Source of the DNA: DATKUK01 sp035530655
GTDB lineage: Bacteria; Planctomycetota; Phycisphaerae; UBA1845; DATKUK01
Direction of reading: 5' to 3'
Assembly (NCBI GenBank): GCA_035530655.1
Contig: DATKUK010000026.1
Span: 1 to 64,000, forward strand
Length of the DNA: 64,000 nucleotides
The first letter of the stretch is position 1. Every line of letters begins with the position of its first letter. The position numbers were made by a program, and so were the translations under genes. Positions 1-8,350 of this stretch are shown here, in pieces. The notes beneath the pieces were generated by a model, which did not search any database, was not told where the DNA came from, and saw nothing but the letters and a program-made list of their open reading frames with translations.

Positions 1-22
1 AGGCAAACACCGCGATCACCCC

Positions 23-84
23 CCACCGCGCAGACGATCCATCCATTGCCCCGTTTGATCGTCCACTCTCGTATCCCTGTCGCC
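23..84. repeat. 62-bp repeat, copy A
   Basis: A 62-bp segment that recurs in the same orientation at 2341-2402 with four mismatches by eye. The two copies bracket the glycosyltransferase/TPR gene at 99-1880. No coding potential is evident. It may mark a duplication border or be a dispersed intergenic repeat. Confidence 0.8.
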
Positions 85-98
85 AAACCCGCCACGTA

Positions 99-1880
99 CT
101 ACTTATCGCGTGACGAGAGGTAGCGAAGGGCGTCCAGGAGTCGCTTATCACCGGGATCAAGCATTACCCCGTCACGTATTACGGAGATGGCCTCGTCAGT
201 GCGCTGCCTGCGAACAAGGGCCCGACTGAGATGCAATCTGGCATCAACCACCCGGGGATTCAAGGACAGAGCCCTGCGCCATTCGTCCATGGCCTCACTG
301 ACTTTGCTCTGCCCGTTGAGGACGAGAGCGTGAAGATGGCGGTTCTCAGCGGAATCCGGATCTATCTCCACGGCACGTCGATAGTGATACTCCGCCCAAT
401 CCAGGGATCTCAATCGGGTGAACGCAAGACCGAGACATAAGTGAGACTTTACATGGTTGGGGTCGGCCTCCACCGCTTTCAGCCAGAGCTGCCGAGCAGC
501 CTGCTCATCGCCGAGCTTATCCTGGCTCACAGCCATGTTGAAAAAGCCGCTTGCCAAATCTCGTTCAGGAGCGTCGAACCCGACCCAGGCATTCACACCA
601 GGCAAAGCTATGCCCGCCAGCACCGACAGCAGAGCCAGGATGCCCCATAGCCGATGCTTCCGCCACTCATAGAGCAAGGCACCTGCCTCAGCGGCAAGGG
701 CCACAAGTACCGGGGTTGCAGGCAAGCGATACCTCGGTGAATACCAGAAGACTAGCACCGTCACGAAAGGAACAGCGACAAGCAGAATCTCAGGAGCGCT
801 CTTTCGTACAGTTCGCAGCTTTCGACACCACACCAGCAGAGCCGGAAACGTAATCCACGCTATCGGCATGGGCGTCAGGATTGTCCACGTCGACAATCCA
901 GCTTTCTTCTCCGCCTCGGGATGATAGATGTCATGGTAGTATCGGCCCGTCAGGAACCAATAGGCCTTTTTGCTTGCGAGCAGCAGAGCATCAGCAGGAT
1001 TGTCGGCCCACCAGACGAGGCTCTCTCGCCAGAAATAGCGGTCCACTTCCCGCCACGATCCTTCCCTGCCGGTCGCTTCTCGATAGACCGCGGCTGCATC
1101 CTCGGCCATCAAGGTCTTGGACCGGCGCACCCCTGGCACAGCCAGATAGATACCCTCGGCTCCGTCGCCGTTGCCCTGTCGAAACGTGATACCCGAGTGG
1201 GCCGAAATTGCGATGAGTTCGCCGCATGCCCTGTAGTTCCGCAGCGTAACAGGAGCCATCGTTCCCATGGCAAGAACGACCAGCAGCAGTGCACGCTTCC
1301 ATCCGCCAACCAGCAGTAACCAGAACCCCAAACCCGGAACCAGAAGGATCGCAGGCGCGTAGGCCGCACAGAGCACCCCGAGCGCCAGACCGCCGGCTGT
1401 GAGTCTGATCAGACTCCGCCTCCCATCAGAGCCGACAGTCGCTACCCATACGAGGGAGACCAGCAACACCTGTAGCGTGCCCGGCGAAATGCGGAAACAG
1501 TAGAAAGCTGGATCAAAAAGGCAGAAAAACAGGCCCGCGGACACAAGCCCAACGGCAAACCCCCGGCGGCGAAACGCGGTCCAGCCGATCACGATCCCGG
1601 TTATTGCATGCAGCACCAACTGAATCAGGTAGGCTGCACGCAGCCCGCCACCCATGCTGCGCAACAGGCCGAGGAGCATCGGATACAAAGGCGCCGTCAG
1701 GTAAGGCTTGTCGGCGTCAAAGCCATGCTCGGCCAGTTCCCAGTAATACAGACCGTCATTGGTCGGCAGCAGATAGTTGGGGTTCCTGGCTGCATACTCG
1801 GCGAAGATCAACAGCCTGGCTGCCAGGGCCAAAATGACGAGGCTGGCCAGGGCGATGCCAAATCGCCCAGCCGTCGTCAT
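99..1880 (-). CDS. GT-C membrane glycosyltransferase with C-terminal TPR repeats
   Basis: A 593-residue polytopic membrane protein. The N-terminus is a hydrophobic helix followed by a loop containing NDGLYYWELA, the acidic first-loop signature of GT-C (PMT/ArnT-like) enzymes that take sugars from polyprenyl-phosphate donors. About ten hydrophobic segments follow to about residue 430. Residues 440-590 hold about four tetratricopeptide repeats (for example LGLAFTRLRSLDWAEYHYRRA), likely on the periplasmic side or at the membrane face for partner binding. The ATG at 1880 is preceded by a GGAG-like site about 11 nt upstream. It stands alone, between two copies of a 62-bp repeat. GT-C plus TPR fusions are common in Planctomycetota. 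The sugar substrate cannot be told from sequence, and O-linked protein glycosylation is one option. Confidence 0.75.
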   Translation of the reverse strand: MTTAGRFGIALASLVILALAARLLIFAEYAARNPNYLLPTNDGLYYWELAEHGFDADKPYLTAPLYPMLLGLLRSMGGGLRAAYLIQLVLHAITGIVIGWTAFRRRGFAVGLVSAGLFFCLFDPAFYCFRISPGTLQVLLVSLVWVATVGSDGRRSLIRLTAGGLALGVLCAAYAPAILLVPGLGFWLLLVGGWKRALLLVVLAMGTMAPVTLRNYRACGELIAISAHSGITFRQGNGDGAEGIYLAVPGVRRSKTLMAEDAAAVYREATGREGSWREVDRYFWRESLVWWADNPADALLLASKKAYWFLTGRYYHDIYHPEAEKKAGLSTWTILTPMPIAWITFPALLVWCRKLRTVRKSAPEILLVAVPFVTVLVFWYSPRYRLPATPVLVALAAEAGALLYEWRKHRLWGILALLSVLAGIALPGVNAWVGFDAPERDLASGFFNMAVSQDKLGDEQAARQLWLKAVEADPNHVKSHLCLGLAFTRLRSLDWAEYHYRRAVEIDPDSAENRHLHALVLNGQSKVSEAMDEWRRALSLNPRVVDARLHLSRALVRRQRTDEAISVIRDGVMLDPGDKRLLDALRYLSSRDK

Positions 1881-2069
1881 CGACCGATTTGCTCCATGTT
1901 CAGGCGACGCGGAAACTCTCCAATCAACGGGCCATATTCTACCCGGTACGTGCAGTCATTGCCATGAAACGTAATGTAAACGGTGGACGGGTGACAGGGT
2001 CAATCCCAACCGTGTGCCACTGCCTGCCGAACGCGTAGGGCGGGTTTCACCCGCCGTCCTGCTCGCCGT

Positions 2070-2200
2070 GTGCCACTGTTCTTGAACAGTGTCTTCGCTG
2101 CCGGGTGGCCCAGGTAGTCAGACCTGGGGGAGCCGATTCCCCGGGTGCCATGCCCAAGCCCGCCGCGGGCGGCGCGGGCATGTCTTACACACGTGCCCCG
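2070..2200 (+). repeat. Dispersed composite repeat, copy 1
   Basis: Contains, in order, a CACTGTTC/GAACAGTG hairpin, a CCCCGGGTGCCATGCCCAAG-like segment, GCCGCGG-rich sequence and GCGCGGGCATGT. The same blocks in the same order occur on the minus strand at about 52750-52900. Low-copy dispersed repeat of unknown origin. Confidence 0.7.
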
Positions 2201-2340
2201 CTTCTTGCAGATGACGTAGGGCGGGTTTTACCCGCCGTCCTACTCGCCGCTCCTCGCAAGACCAAGCCGCCGATCCTTCAGTGGGCGGGTGCCTCACCCT
2301 TTGCGAGAGCAGCCGACAATATCAACGCACCCGTCGCCCT

Positions 2341-2402
2341 CCACCGCGCACCCGATCCATCCATTGTCCCGTTTGATCGTCCACTCTCGTATCCCTGTGG
2401 CC
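2341..2402. repeat. 62-bp repeat, copy B
   Basis: Same orientation as 23-84 and matching at 58 of 62 positions by eye. It lies just beyond the 3' end of the defence-like gene. Confidence 0.8.
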
Positions 2403-2427
2403 GTGAGCCACCCGACCCCAACCAGAA

Positions 2428-5400
2428 TCAGTAGCCGAGGTCCTCTCGCAACTCGGCTGCTTCGTCCTCGTTACGTGCCTCTTTCTGATAGGTAGCCTCG
2501 ATCCGGCGAAGCATCGCCGCTGTACGCGGCCAACGATTGCCTATCGCGGCCGCGAAGCGGGCATACCGCTCGGCCAGTTGGCGCTCTTCCGCGCCCCCGC
2601 CCGACGGGTCCTTCATCACAATACCCCGGCTGTTGTAGAGGCCAATCTGTAACCCTTGCTCCAGGTCAGCGCTCGCCACCTCTTCGATCACATCGCGCAC
2701 CGCCGGATGTGGCCAGGCACCATCGTCACCTTCAGGCGACCCACTTAGAACCTCTCCGATGATGTAGTCGGCAGAGGCCCCACGCCCGCTCGCCAATGTG
2801 CCCTCACGCGCCCGGCGCACCCAATCTGCCAGCGCGTCAGCGTCGATGGCGCCGGCTTCGTCTCTCCCCGGGACGGTACGCCAGGATTGGAGCAGTTCAC
2901 GGCCGCACTCATCACGTGCCTGTTCCTCGTCAGTTAGCTCGCGAGGTTCTTCGCCTGCCGCGCCGTACACCAGCTTGACGACCTGCGCGAAGAAATCCGG
3001 GTCCCGTGCGAGTTCGCGATGGAGAAGCTTTGGCGGGCGCTCGTGTCGCGCAATAAGTGAAAGAAACGCCCATTCCAGCGCCGCAAGCCGGTTCTCATCA
3101 ACATCGCTGGACCCCGCTAGCAGGTCGAGAAGCTGACACACCTGATATACAAAGGAACCGGCTGGAGGATCCTCCTTCGGCGACGTCTTAGCCGCACCCT
3201 CAAGCGCATCGGCGACCAGCTTCGCTGGCAGCGCCTCTTTTCGCTCCGCATGGGAGGCGAGTAGGTCCACAGCCGTGTATGGTCGACCATGCTCCAGCAG
3301 CTTTCGTGCTGCACGCTCGACGTCGGCTTCCTCGATCCACAACAGGGGGACGAGTTGCCAATACTGACGCTCGGGCTCCGGGCCCGCAGCTTCGGCGAGG
3401 TCCCAAGTGCGCCCGTCTGCCGGCAGGCACGCCAGCAGTTGCGCCTGCTGGGAAGGGGACCACGCCACAGCCACATCGGACAACTTACCCTCGGCCCACT
3501 CTCGTCCCTGTTTCCAGACGCGTCCGGCGGCGAACCCGCGAGCAAAGTGCGCGCGAGCGGCGTCGCCTTCGGCAAGATGCTGTGTAAGAAGATCGTCTTC
3601 CTCGGCCACCGCGAGTTCACTACGTCCCAGTGCAAGGCCGAGCTCACCAGGCTTCTCGACGCTGCCAGCAAGACCAAGAAGCGCCGCAAGCCCACCCTGT
3701 ATGTAGACAAGACGGACAACGTCGACCCGTGCGCTGACGATCGCCTGCTGCTGCGCCTGATAATCACCGGCTCGTCCGTCCAGCAGCGCGGGCGTACCCC
3801 CAAAGAGCCAACCATATCGGTCGGCCGGGTCGTCCGGTTCCAACCGTTGGTACGCCTTGTGCAGGCGATCGACGCGATCCTTCGGAAGTGACCAAGCTGT
3901 GTCGGGGAAGGATCTATGTCGTGAAATGAGTTCGCGCAGCGCGTCGCAGATCGTAACCCGGTCTGAAGAATGAAGGCGCGCGAGGTCCACCTCAGCGACC
4001 CGCTCGATCATGGCCTCTTGGTACTCGACCGGAAGCTCTGGAAGAGCCACAATGAGGTCCCGCCAACGATTCCCGCTCTCACCGGCGGCCGTGAGCAGCC
4101 GTGACGTAACCTCATGGACGCCTTTGACGTGTTCGCCTTGTGTGACACGCGTCGAAGAATCCGGTACCCACTCGCGCCAGCGCGGGGTTGACGTGTTATG
4201 CACGACGTCCCAGCGTTTGGGAAGCAGTTGACAGAGGAGCCCCCACGCCACGTCGGGCTCGCCTTTGCGTAACATATCGAGGACGCCAAGGCGCTCGAAC
4301 AGGGCCGCAGCCGTCTGAGGATGCCATAGGCAGAACACCTTGCGGAGACTATCGTGCGGCCGGTTGGCGAGTTTGCCACCGGGGTCAAGCCTGCTGAGTT
4401 TCGCGAGGGCGAGCGCAGCACGTCCGAGGTGCTCGGAGCTCCACGCGACCGTCTCAAGTGCCCAGAGCAAGCCCGTATGCGGCGAGGAGTTGAAAAACCC
4501 CAACTCCTGGTCCGTGAAGAGCCTTGCCAGAACAGGCTCGTCGCCTACGAGCCCGGCATCGATGGCGTCAAGGAACGCGTCCGGCGCCGCCTCAGCAAGG
4601 AGCGGGAGCACCGGTGAGAGCGACGCCCACAAGCACCAATCGGCGTTCGCGCGCGAAAGGAGCTGCCGGATAGCTTGCTCTACATAGACGTGGGGGGAGA
4701 CGCCAGATGGTGGCTGCGGCAGGTCGCGGTGCGCCCCCATGAGGGCCAGGGCGTCCGCGAGGCCCCTGTAGAGTAGCCCAGAATGTCGCGGGACATGCCC
4801 AAGCAGCCCAGCGATGGGCTGCTGCTCGTCCGGCAAGTCGAGACGCGGGTCAGGCGCGCCGAGGACTTCGAGGACGACCTTGCCAAACCTCTTAAGGTCG
4901 TCCTGCGTCAGATAGCGTGCGAGGAGCGACCAGGCATCTTCCTTCGAGACCACGAACCACGCGGCGCCAACCCGGCGCACGGGCGGGTCGGTCTCGTTCG
5001 CCCATCGCACGAGAGTTCCGCTGAAGTCTTCATACGACAACTGCGCCAGTGCGGCGAGCGCTTCGCGGTCGCCGTCCTTCCCATCGCTCCACGCGCCGGC
5101 GAGCAGGGCCGGCAGCAGGTAACGCCCTTCGCTGGGCTGGGCCCACTGCGGCTGCCGCACGTCTGGGCTCAACGCGAGCTTCCGGCGAAAAGACGACAGG
5201 CTCCTGCGGGCAAGTGTAGCAAGCTCACGGGCCCGATCCTCACCCATCCCGCCGGCAATCAGCGCCTTCTCGGCGTCTTCCCGGGAGAGTCGTCCGATCT
5301 TGAGGGTACTGGCGGACGCGCTATCGGCACGGCCCCGCGGGATGACTACTTGGTGCCCGGCACGCACGGCGCGAGTCACCGCGTCGCGGTCGTCGAAGTC

Positions 5401-6210
5401 CAGCACAAGAATCAGGACCTTGTCTGAGGCGATAAGGCGTTGCCACGCGCCAAGGCTTCGCACAACGACGGCACGAGAGAGGTGCGAGGTTGCCTCGTCT
5501 TTCGGCAGCTGCTGTAGCGCGCCCGCGAACACCGCAAGTGCCTCGTCCCGCGACTCGGCCTGCAGTGCGAGCGGCCCCGACGGCTCGCGGAGCCATCCGT
5601 GTACGCTCTCGACAACATTTTTCCGTCCACTCAGGACCAACCCCGGCGGCGTTGCCGGCCGGGTCGTCTCCGACCAGTCATCCCAGTACGTCCCGAGGTC
5701 CATGACGTCGTCGGGGTGCTTGCCGAGCAAGATTGACACCCAGATGTGGACGGCGGGCGCAAGCTCCAACCATTGCTCAAGATTGTCGGCGTCATAGGCG
5801 CGCACATCACGCCAAACGTCCTCACCCTTTCTGGCCTCAACCCACTCGTCTTTTCTGGCCCAACGCCGGGGGGTGACGAATACGAACGTACTTTGTGCGG
5901 GATCGACCCCGCGCGGGTCTTTGCTTCGCTTCGCAAAGTCCTCGTCCGCCTTACCCCTGATATTCTTGCCTGTGCCCAACTCCCAGGCGGACACGCCGTC
6001 AGGCACAAACTCGTTTCCCTGCTCGATGACGACAATGCCGTCCCAGCCCGCGAGCTGGACGCCCTCTCCGGCGCGAAACTCAGCGTGCTGAATCTGCTCG
6101 GCAGTTGCATGGACAAGTCGACGCAGAAGCTGAGGCAAGGTAGCCTGCGCGTGACGTCGGTTGGCCCAAAAGGCAAGGTCTGTTGCGTCGGCAAGGGTTA
6201 TGGAGCGCAT
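2428..6210 (-). CDS. Large defence-like protein: PD-(D/E)XK-like N-terminus, degenerate STAND-like core, helical C-terminus
   Basis: A 1260-residue cytoplasmic protein. I place the start at ATG 6210 (MRSITLADATDLAFW), because residues encoded upstream of it look like leader DNA. Residues 45-95 read GEGVQLAGWDGIV..VPDGVSAWELGTGK..GKADEDFAKR. The aspartate (about D57), the ELG glutamate (about E77) and following lysines (about K82/K87) resemble a PD-(D/E)XK nuclease core. A conserved TFVFVTPRRW strand follows. About residues 180-260 match the place where relatives carry a P-loop (PSGPLALQAESRDEALAVF), but no GxxGxGKT is present, so an NTPase would be degenerate. The rest is a long helical repeat-like region. 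It is a single gene with its own promoter at 6349-6378, just outside the island border. This family architecture is typical of sensor-effector defence proteins. That role is inference, and I know no established name. Confidence 0.5.
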   Translation of the reverse strand: MRSITLADATDLAFWANRRHAQATLPQLLRRLVHATAEQIQHAEFRAGEGVQLAGWDGIVVIEQGNEFVPDGVSAWELGTGKNIRGKADEDFAKRSKDPRGVDPAQSTFVFVTPRRWARKDEWVEARKGEDVWRDVRAYDADNLEQWLELAPAVHIWVSILLGKHPDDVMDLGTYWDDWSETTRPATPPGLVLSGRKNVVESVHGWLREPSGPLALQAESRDEALAVFAGALQQLPKDEATSHLSRAVVVRSLGAWQRLIASDKVLILVLDFDDRDAVTRAVRAGHQVVIPRGRADSASASTLKIGRLSREDAEKALIAGGMGEDRARELATLARRSLSSFRRKLALSPDVRQPQWAQPSEGRYLLPALLAGAWSDGKDGDREALAALAQLSYEDFSGTLVRWANETDPPVRRVGAAWFVVSKEDAWSLLARYLTQDDLKRFGKVVLEVLGAPDPRLDLPDEQQPIAGLLGHVPRHSGLLYRGLADALALMGAHRDLPQPPSGVSPHVYVEQAIRQLLSRANADWCLWASLSPVLPLLAEAAPDAFLDAIDAGLVGDEPVLARLFTDQELGFFNSSPHTGLLWALETVAWSSEHLGRAALALAKLSRLDPGGKLANRPHDSLRKVFCLWHPQTAAALFERLGVLDMLRKGEPDVAWGLLCQLLPKRWDVVHNTSTPRWREWVPDSSTRVTQGEHVKGVHEVTSRLLTAAGESGNRWRDLIVALPELPVEYQEAMIERVAEVDLARLHSSDRVTICDALRELISRHRSFPDTAWSLPKDRVDRLHKAYQRLEPDDPADRYGWLFGGTPALLDGRAGDYQAQQQAIVSARVDVVRLVYIQGGLAALLGLAGSVEKPGELGLALGRSELAVAEEDDLLTQHLAEGDAARAHFARGFAAGRVWKQGREWAEGKLSDVAVAWSPSQQAQLLACLPADGRTWDLAEAAGPEPERQYWQLVPLLWIEEADVERAARKLLEHGRPYTAVDLLASHAERKEALPAKLVADALEGAAKTSPKEDPPAGSFVYQVCQLLDLLAGSSDVDENRLAALEWAFLSLIARHERPPKLLHRELARDPDFFAQVVKLVYGAAGEEPRELTDEEQARDECGRELLQSWRTVPGRDEAGAIDADALADWVRRAREGTLASGRGASADYIIGEVLSGSPEGDDGAWPHPAVRDVIEEVASADLEQGLQIGLYNSRGIVMKDPSGGGAEERQLAERYARFAAAIGNRWPRTAAMLRRIEATYQKEARNEDEAAELREDLGY

Positions 6211-6348
6211 GTCATTTGCTCTGCGAACGGCGGTAAGTAGCACGTAACGCCCGGGTTGGCCTGGGGACCACGCGTCTGGCATTCTGGGCCGGGCCTCGCG
6301 GGACCAATAGCCAGATCCCCCGAAGCCGCCCGTGGTCAAAGATGACGT

Positions 6349-6378
6349 ATTCTACCGGATACTCCGCGAGTTGTGCAA
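6349..6378 (-). promoter_or_regulatory. Sigma-70-type promoter of the 1260-residue gene (shared element)
   Basis: On the minus strand, TTGCAC (6378-6373), an 18-nt spacer and TAGAAT (6354-6349). The promoter and the following leader to about 6280 closely match the hsdR promoter/leader at 24564-24660, with the same 18-nt spacing. The predicted transcript starts about 130 nt before the ATG. Confidence 0.6.
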
Positions 6379-6469
6379 ATTGACCCACGAGACAGGCGTC
6401 TGGAACGACTGATGCCAAGTGCTCAACACCTTGTTTTTGCCGCTACCTGACGATCCCCCCACAAACCCC

Positions 6470-6516
6470 ACTGGGCCCGGCTGGATTCGAACCAGCGACC
6501 AGACGATTATGAGTCG
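6470..6516. repeat. attL: Left attachment site (displaced tRNA-Met 3' end)
   Basis: 47 bp identical to 43860-43906. It covers the T-arm, variable region, anticodon loop and acceptor 3' strand of tRNA-Met, but the 5' half is absent, so it is not a functional tRNA. Identity stops at 6516: the next base is G here and C at the other end. Confidence 0.92.
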
Positions 6517-6765
6517 GAAGTCATTGCTGCAGCAAATGCACAGAAGTCGCGCGACGACCACGACTTAACAGAAACAGCGTCACCAAGCAACATCGACAGC
6601 GCTGCGGAATGCGCTGCATTCTCAACCGTTGAAGAGTGGGTCCGCGCCTGCCCGTTGCCCCTGACCACCCAAACACAACGAGACATTGTGGCGATGATCA
6701 ACGCAAAACAGGAGCGTACCGCGGATGACTCCGATGAGGCGACTGACCCCGAGGTGGAAAAGTGA
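6517..6765 (+). other. 82-codon open frame in phase with the att core (predicted integrase tail in the excised circle)
   Basis: This frame has no start codon of its own. It continues without a stop from the att core, where codons 6502-6516 read DDYES, to TGA 6763-6765. The integrase at the other end reads its copy of the core in the same phase (43892 = D of DDYES). Joining the two ends by recombination anywhere in the 47-bp core would therefore add these 82 residues to the integrase. The peptide includes SAAECAAF, EEWVRACPL and DIVAMINAKQ. A decayed relative with AAKCAAF and AWIEACPV lies at 23989-24195. The stop overlaps the next ATG (TGATG), suggesting translational coupling. The frame and overlap are seen directly, and the fusion is inference. 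Confidence 0.75.
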
Positions 6766-7307
6766 TGTACGCGCCAAGGCGTCGGTCAAGCGAGCGCGTC
6801 GCATGTAACTCGGAGCTTTCGAGCTGCAATGACCCCGACCTGGCCGCGGTCGTTGAGTCCTGGTCCCAACTGCCCGATCCCGTCCGAGCGGGCATCGCGG
6901 CCATGGTCCAGGCGGTCTTGGGAGCGATTGGCTCATCGGCTGAGCTGACCGCCAGTGGCACGGCGTCGCTGGGCCCTGAAGCGACGAGCCCCGTGGCTCG
7001 CGACATAGACGAGTTAAGAGCGCTGGCTGCCCAGGCCGACCCCGAGCGACTGCGGCGGCTCAGGGCGGATGTCCGCATGATCGGGACAGCCCTTCGTCGT
7101 GCAAAGGTGCCGAAGCCCGAGATCACCCGCATCGTGGAGTGGGAGACCGCGCGCCGCCTCAGGCGCCTGGCCGCTCGGCCGGCCAAGCGCCAACGGCGAC
7201 AGGAGAGAAAGAGGTACAGGGATGCCCGGACCGACAAGGCCGTGCGTCGGTGGGAGCAGGCCCAGGGCCGTTCTGAGGGGGCATCCGGAGGCTGCGGAGA
7301 GACTTAA
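6765..7307 (+). CDS. Hypothetical protein with basic C-terminus
   Basis: About 180 residues, starting at ATG 6765, which overlaps the preceding stop. Residues around 25-50 read LAAVVESWSQLPDPVRAGIAAM. This is related in pattern to the integrase-tail frame just upstream (VEEWVRACPL....IVAMI), so the two may share a module. The C-terminal third is very basic and coiled (AKRQRRQERKRYRDA), possibly nucleic-acid binding. The last 130 bp belong to the duplicated module 7169-8067, and the same C-terminus recurs fused to an AbiEii remnant at 10143-10532. Function unknown. In the excised circle it would be the cistron directly after the integrase. Confidence 0.5.
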   Translation: MYAPRRRSSERVACNSELSSCNDPDLAAVVESWSQLPDPVRAGIAAMVQAVLGAIGSSAELTASGTASLGPEATSPVARDIDELRALAAQADPERLRRLRADVRMIGTALRRAKVPKPEITRIVEWETARRLRRLAARPAKRQRRQERKRYRDARTDKAVRRWEQAQGRSEGASGGCGET

Positions 7308-8067
7308 CCGAGAAGTGTCGCAAACGTCAAACGAACTAGGATCGGACAGCGTGACAAGATCCGCCAAGCGACGTTACCGGTTGTCTCCAGAAGGTTTACG
7401 GAAGCTCCGCAGCGCAGCTAAGCAGAGCAAACCGTGGCGGCACGCTACCGGCCCGCGAACGTCACGCGGAAAGGCCCGCTCGGCCCAGAACGCCTTGAAG
7501 CACGGCCGGCGAACTCTGGAGGCCATCACCGACGAGCGGCGCGCCTGGGGCGGCATGCGCTTGGTCTCAGCGGGCCTCGCCTGCGAGGGAGCCGAACTGG
7601 CCTACCTCAAGGCTGTCCAGCGGCATCTGGCGACCGGTCAGCCGATCCCCCGCAGGGTGATTAAGACGTGGCGCCGCCGACGGGCCGCGGCCATGCTGCG
7701 GATGCTCAAGAACGCCATGCACGTGGTTCGTTGGGGAGAGGATGACGGGACGGGAGCACTCTTCCTGGAGATGTTTCAGCAAATCCTCCAGAGCCTCGAT
7801 GAGAAGCCCCCCTCGCTGTTTTCCGAAGCCCGACGCATCCGGCTCGTTGGCTCCGATCCGAATAACCTGCGGTTCGTGCCGCTCGCAGCCGCTCCCGCTG
7901 GGACGGTCATGCGTACGTGAGTTTTGCGTCTGACACCGCCGGCTTACAGAAGACAGTTTTGACCGGCCCTGCTGGGCCTTGGCTGAACTAGGCAGGGCCG
8001 CGAAGAACTTTGGGCTAGCCTGGACGCGGAGTTCCCAGCGCGCATAAAGGTCCAAAATATTTGGACC
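7169..8067 (+). repeat. Duplicated 0.9-kb module, copy 1
   Basis: Matches 10394-11297 along its length at high identity. It spans the end of one basic ORF, a 189-residue gene, its 3' region and the left arm of a 31-bp palindrome. The left limit is the shared GGCCGCTCGGCCGGCC and the right limit falls inside the palindrome. Confidence 0.85.
7351..7920 (+). CDS. TGPRT/NALKHG-motif hypothetical protein, copy 1
   Basis: 189 residues. The start is taken at GTG 7351 because the paralogue at 10576 has ATG at the aligned position, and both have AGGAT about 9 nt upstream. The N-terminal basic region contains RRYRLSPEGLRKLRSAAK, TGPRTSRGKARSAQ and NALKHGRR. This composite is widespread in small bacterial proteins of unknown function. 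The middle contains WGGMRLVSAG and MLRMLKNAMHVVRW, predicted helical, and the C-terminus is PLAAAPAGTVMR. No catalytic motif is recognised. It sits in a duplicated module next to a broken AbiE locus. Conservation of length and frame in both copies argues that both are functional genes. Confidence 0.6.
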   Translation: MTRSAKRRYRLSPEGLRKLRSAAKQSKPWRHATGPRTSRGKARSAQNALKHGRRTLEAITDERRAWGGMRLVSAGLACEGAELAYLKAVQRHLATGQPIPRRVIKTWRRRRAAAMLRMLKNAMHVVRWGEDDGTGALFLEMFQQILQSLDEKPPSLFSEARRIRLVGSDPNNLRFVPLAAAPAGTVMRT

Positions 8068-8073
8068 TTTATG
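8043..8073. promoter_or_regulatory. 31-bp palindrome, likely AbiEi operator
   Basis: CATAAAGGTCCAAA, ATA, TTTGGACCTTTATG: perfect 14-bp arms around a 3-bp centre. It lies about 25 bp before the open frame of an AbiEi-like winged-helix remnant. AbiEi antitoxins are known to repress their own promoter through inverted repeats, so an operator role is likely. The copy at 11273-11297 keeps only the left arm and part of the right. Confidence 0.7.
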
Positions 8074-8095
8074 CATGACGTACAGAAGTACCTAG

Positions 8096-8350
8096 AATGC
8101 CCGCCGAGCGCTGTCAGACCTTGCGCTTTTGCAGGGCGGATACTTTACAGCCAAGCAAGCCGCCGCCGGATACAGCAAGCGGCACCTCGATGACCACGTC
8201 AAGGCCGGCAACTTTGAACGGGTCGAACGCGGGCTATTCCGGCCAAGTGAGACGGCGGCCATCGTCCGCCACAGGAAAGCGCGACCGCCCTTTATGAAGG
8301 CTTGCGGCAACTGCTCCACGAAACATACGTCGTTGGCGAAACCGATCTAG
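8096..8350 (+). pseudogene. AbiEi-type antitoxin remnant (winged-helix N-terminus)
   Basis: An open frame from just after TAG 8093-8095 reads ALSDLALLQGGYFTAKQAAA, then GYSKRHLDDHVKAGNFERVE and RGLFR. This is the hallmark N-terminal wHTH of AbiEi antitoxins of type IV toxin-antitoxin systems. It then loses similarity and stops at 8350, far short of the usual length of about 200-300 residues. A frame change near 8250-8290 moves the open frame to 8251-8721. No good start codon is present (TTG 8129 at best). The matching toxin survives only as a C-terminal fragment at 10143-10393. The locus is almost certainly inactive as a TA pair. Confidence 0.7.

Larger units (their letters stand above)
1881..2427. 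other. Intergenic block of degenerate repeats
   Basis: About 550 bp with no credible gene. It holds two copies of a GGCGGGT..ACCCGCC stem (near 2038-2060 and 2219-2241) and a GTGCCACTGTTCTTGAACAG hairpin near 2070. About 130 bp (2070-2200) recur in inverted orientation at 52750-52900. Copy B of the 62-bp repeat lies at 2341-2402. It reads as an accumulation of dispersed non-coding repeats. Confidence 0.7.

Noticed and set aside
6470..6516. Apparent tRNA-Met at the left end
   Set aside because: Only the 3' part is present; the 5' acceptor strand and D-arm are missing. It is an att copy.
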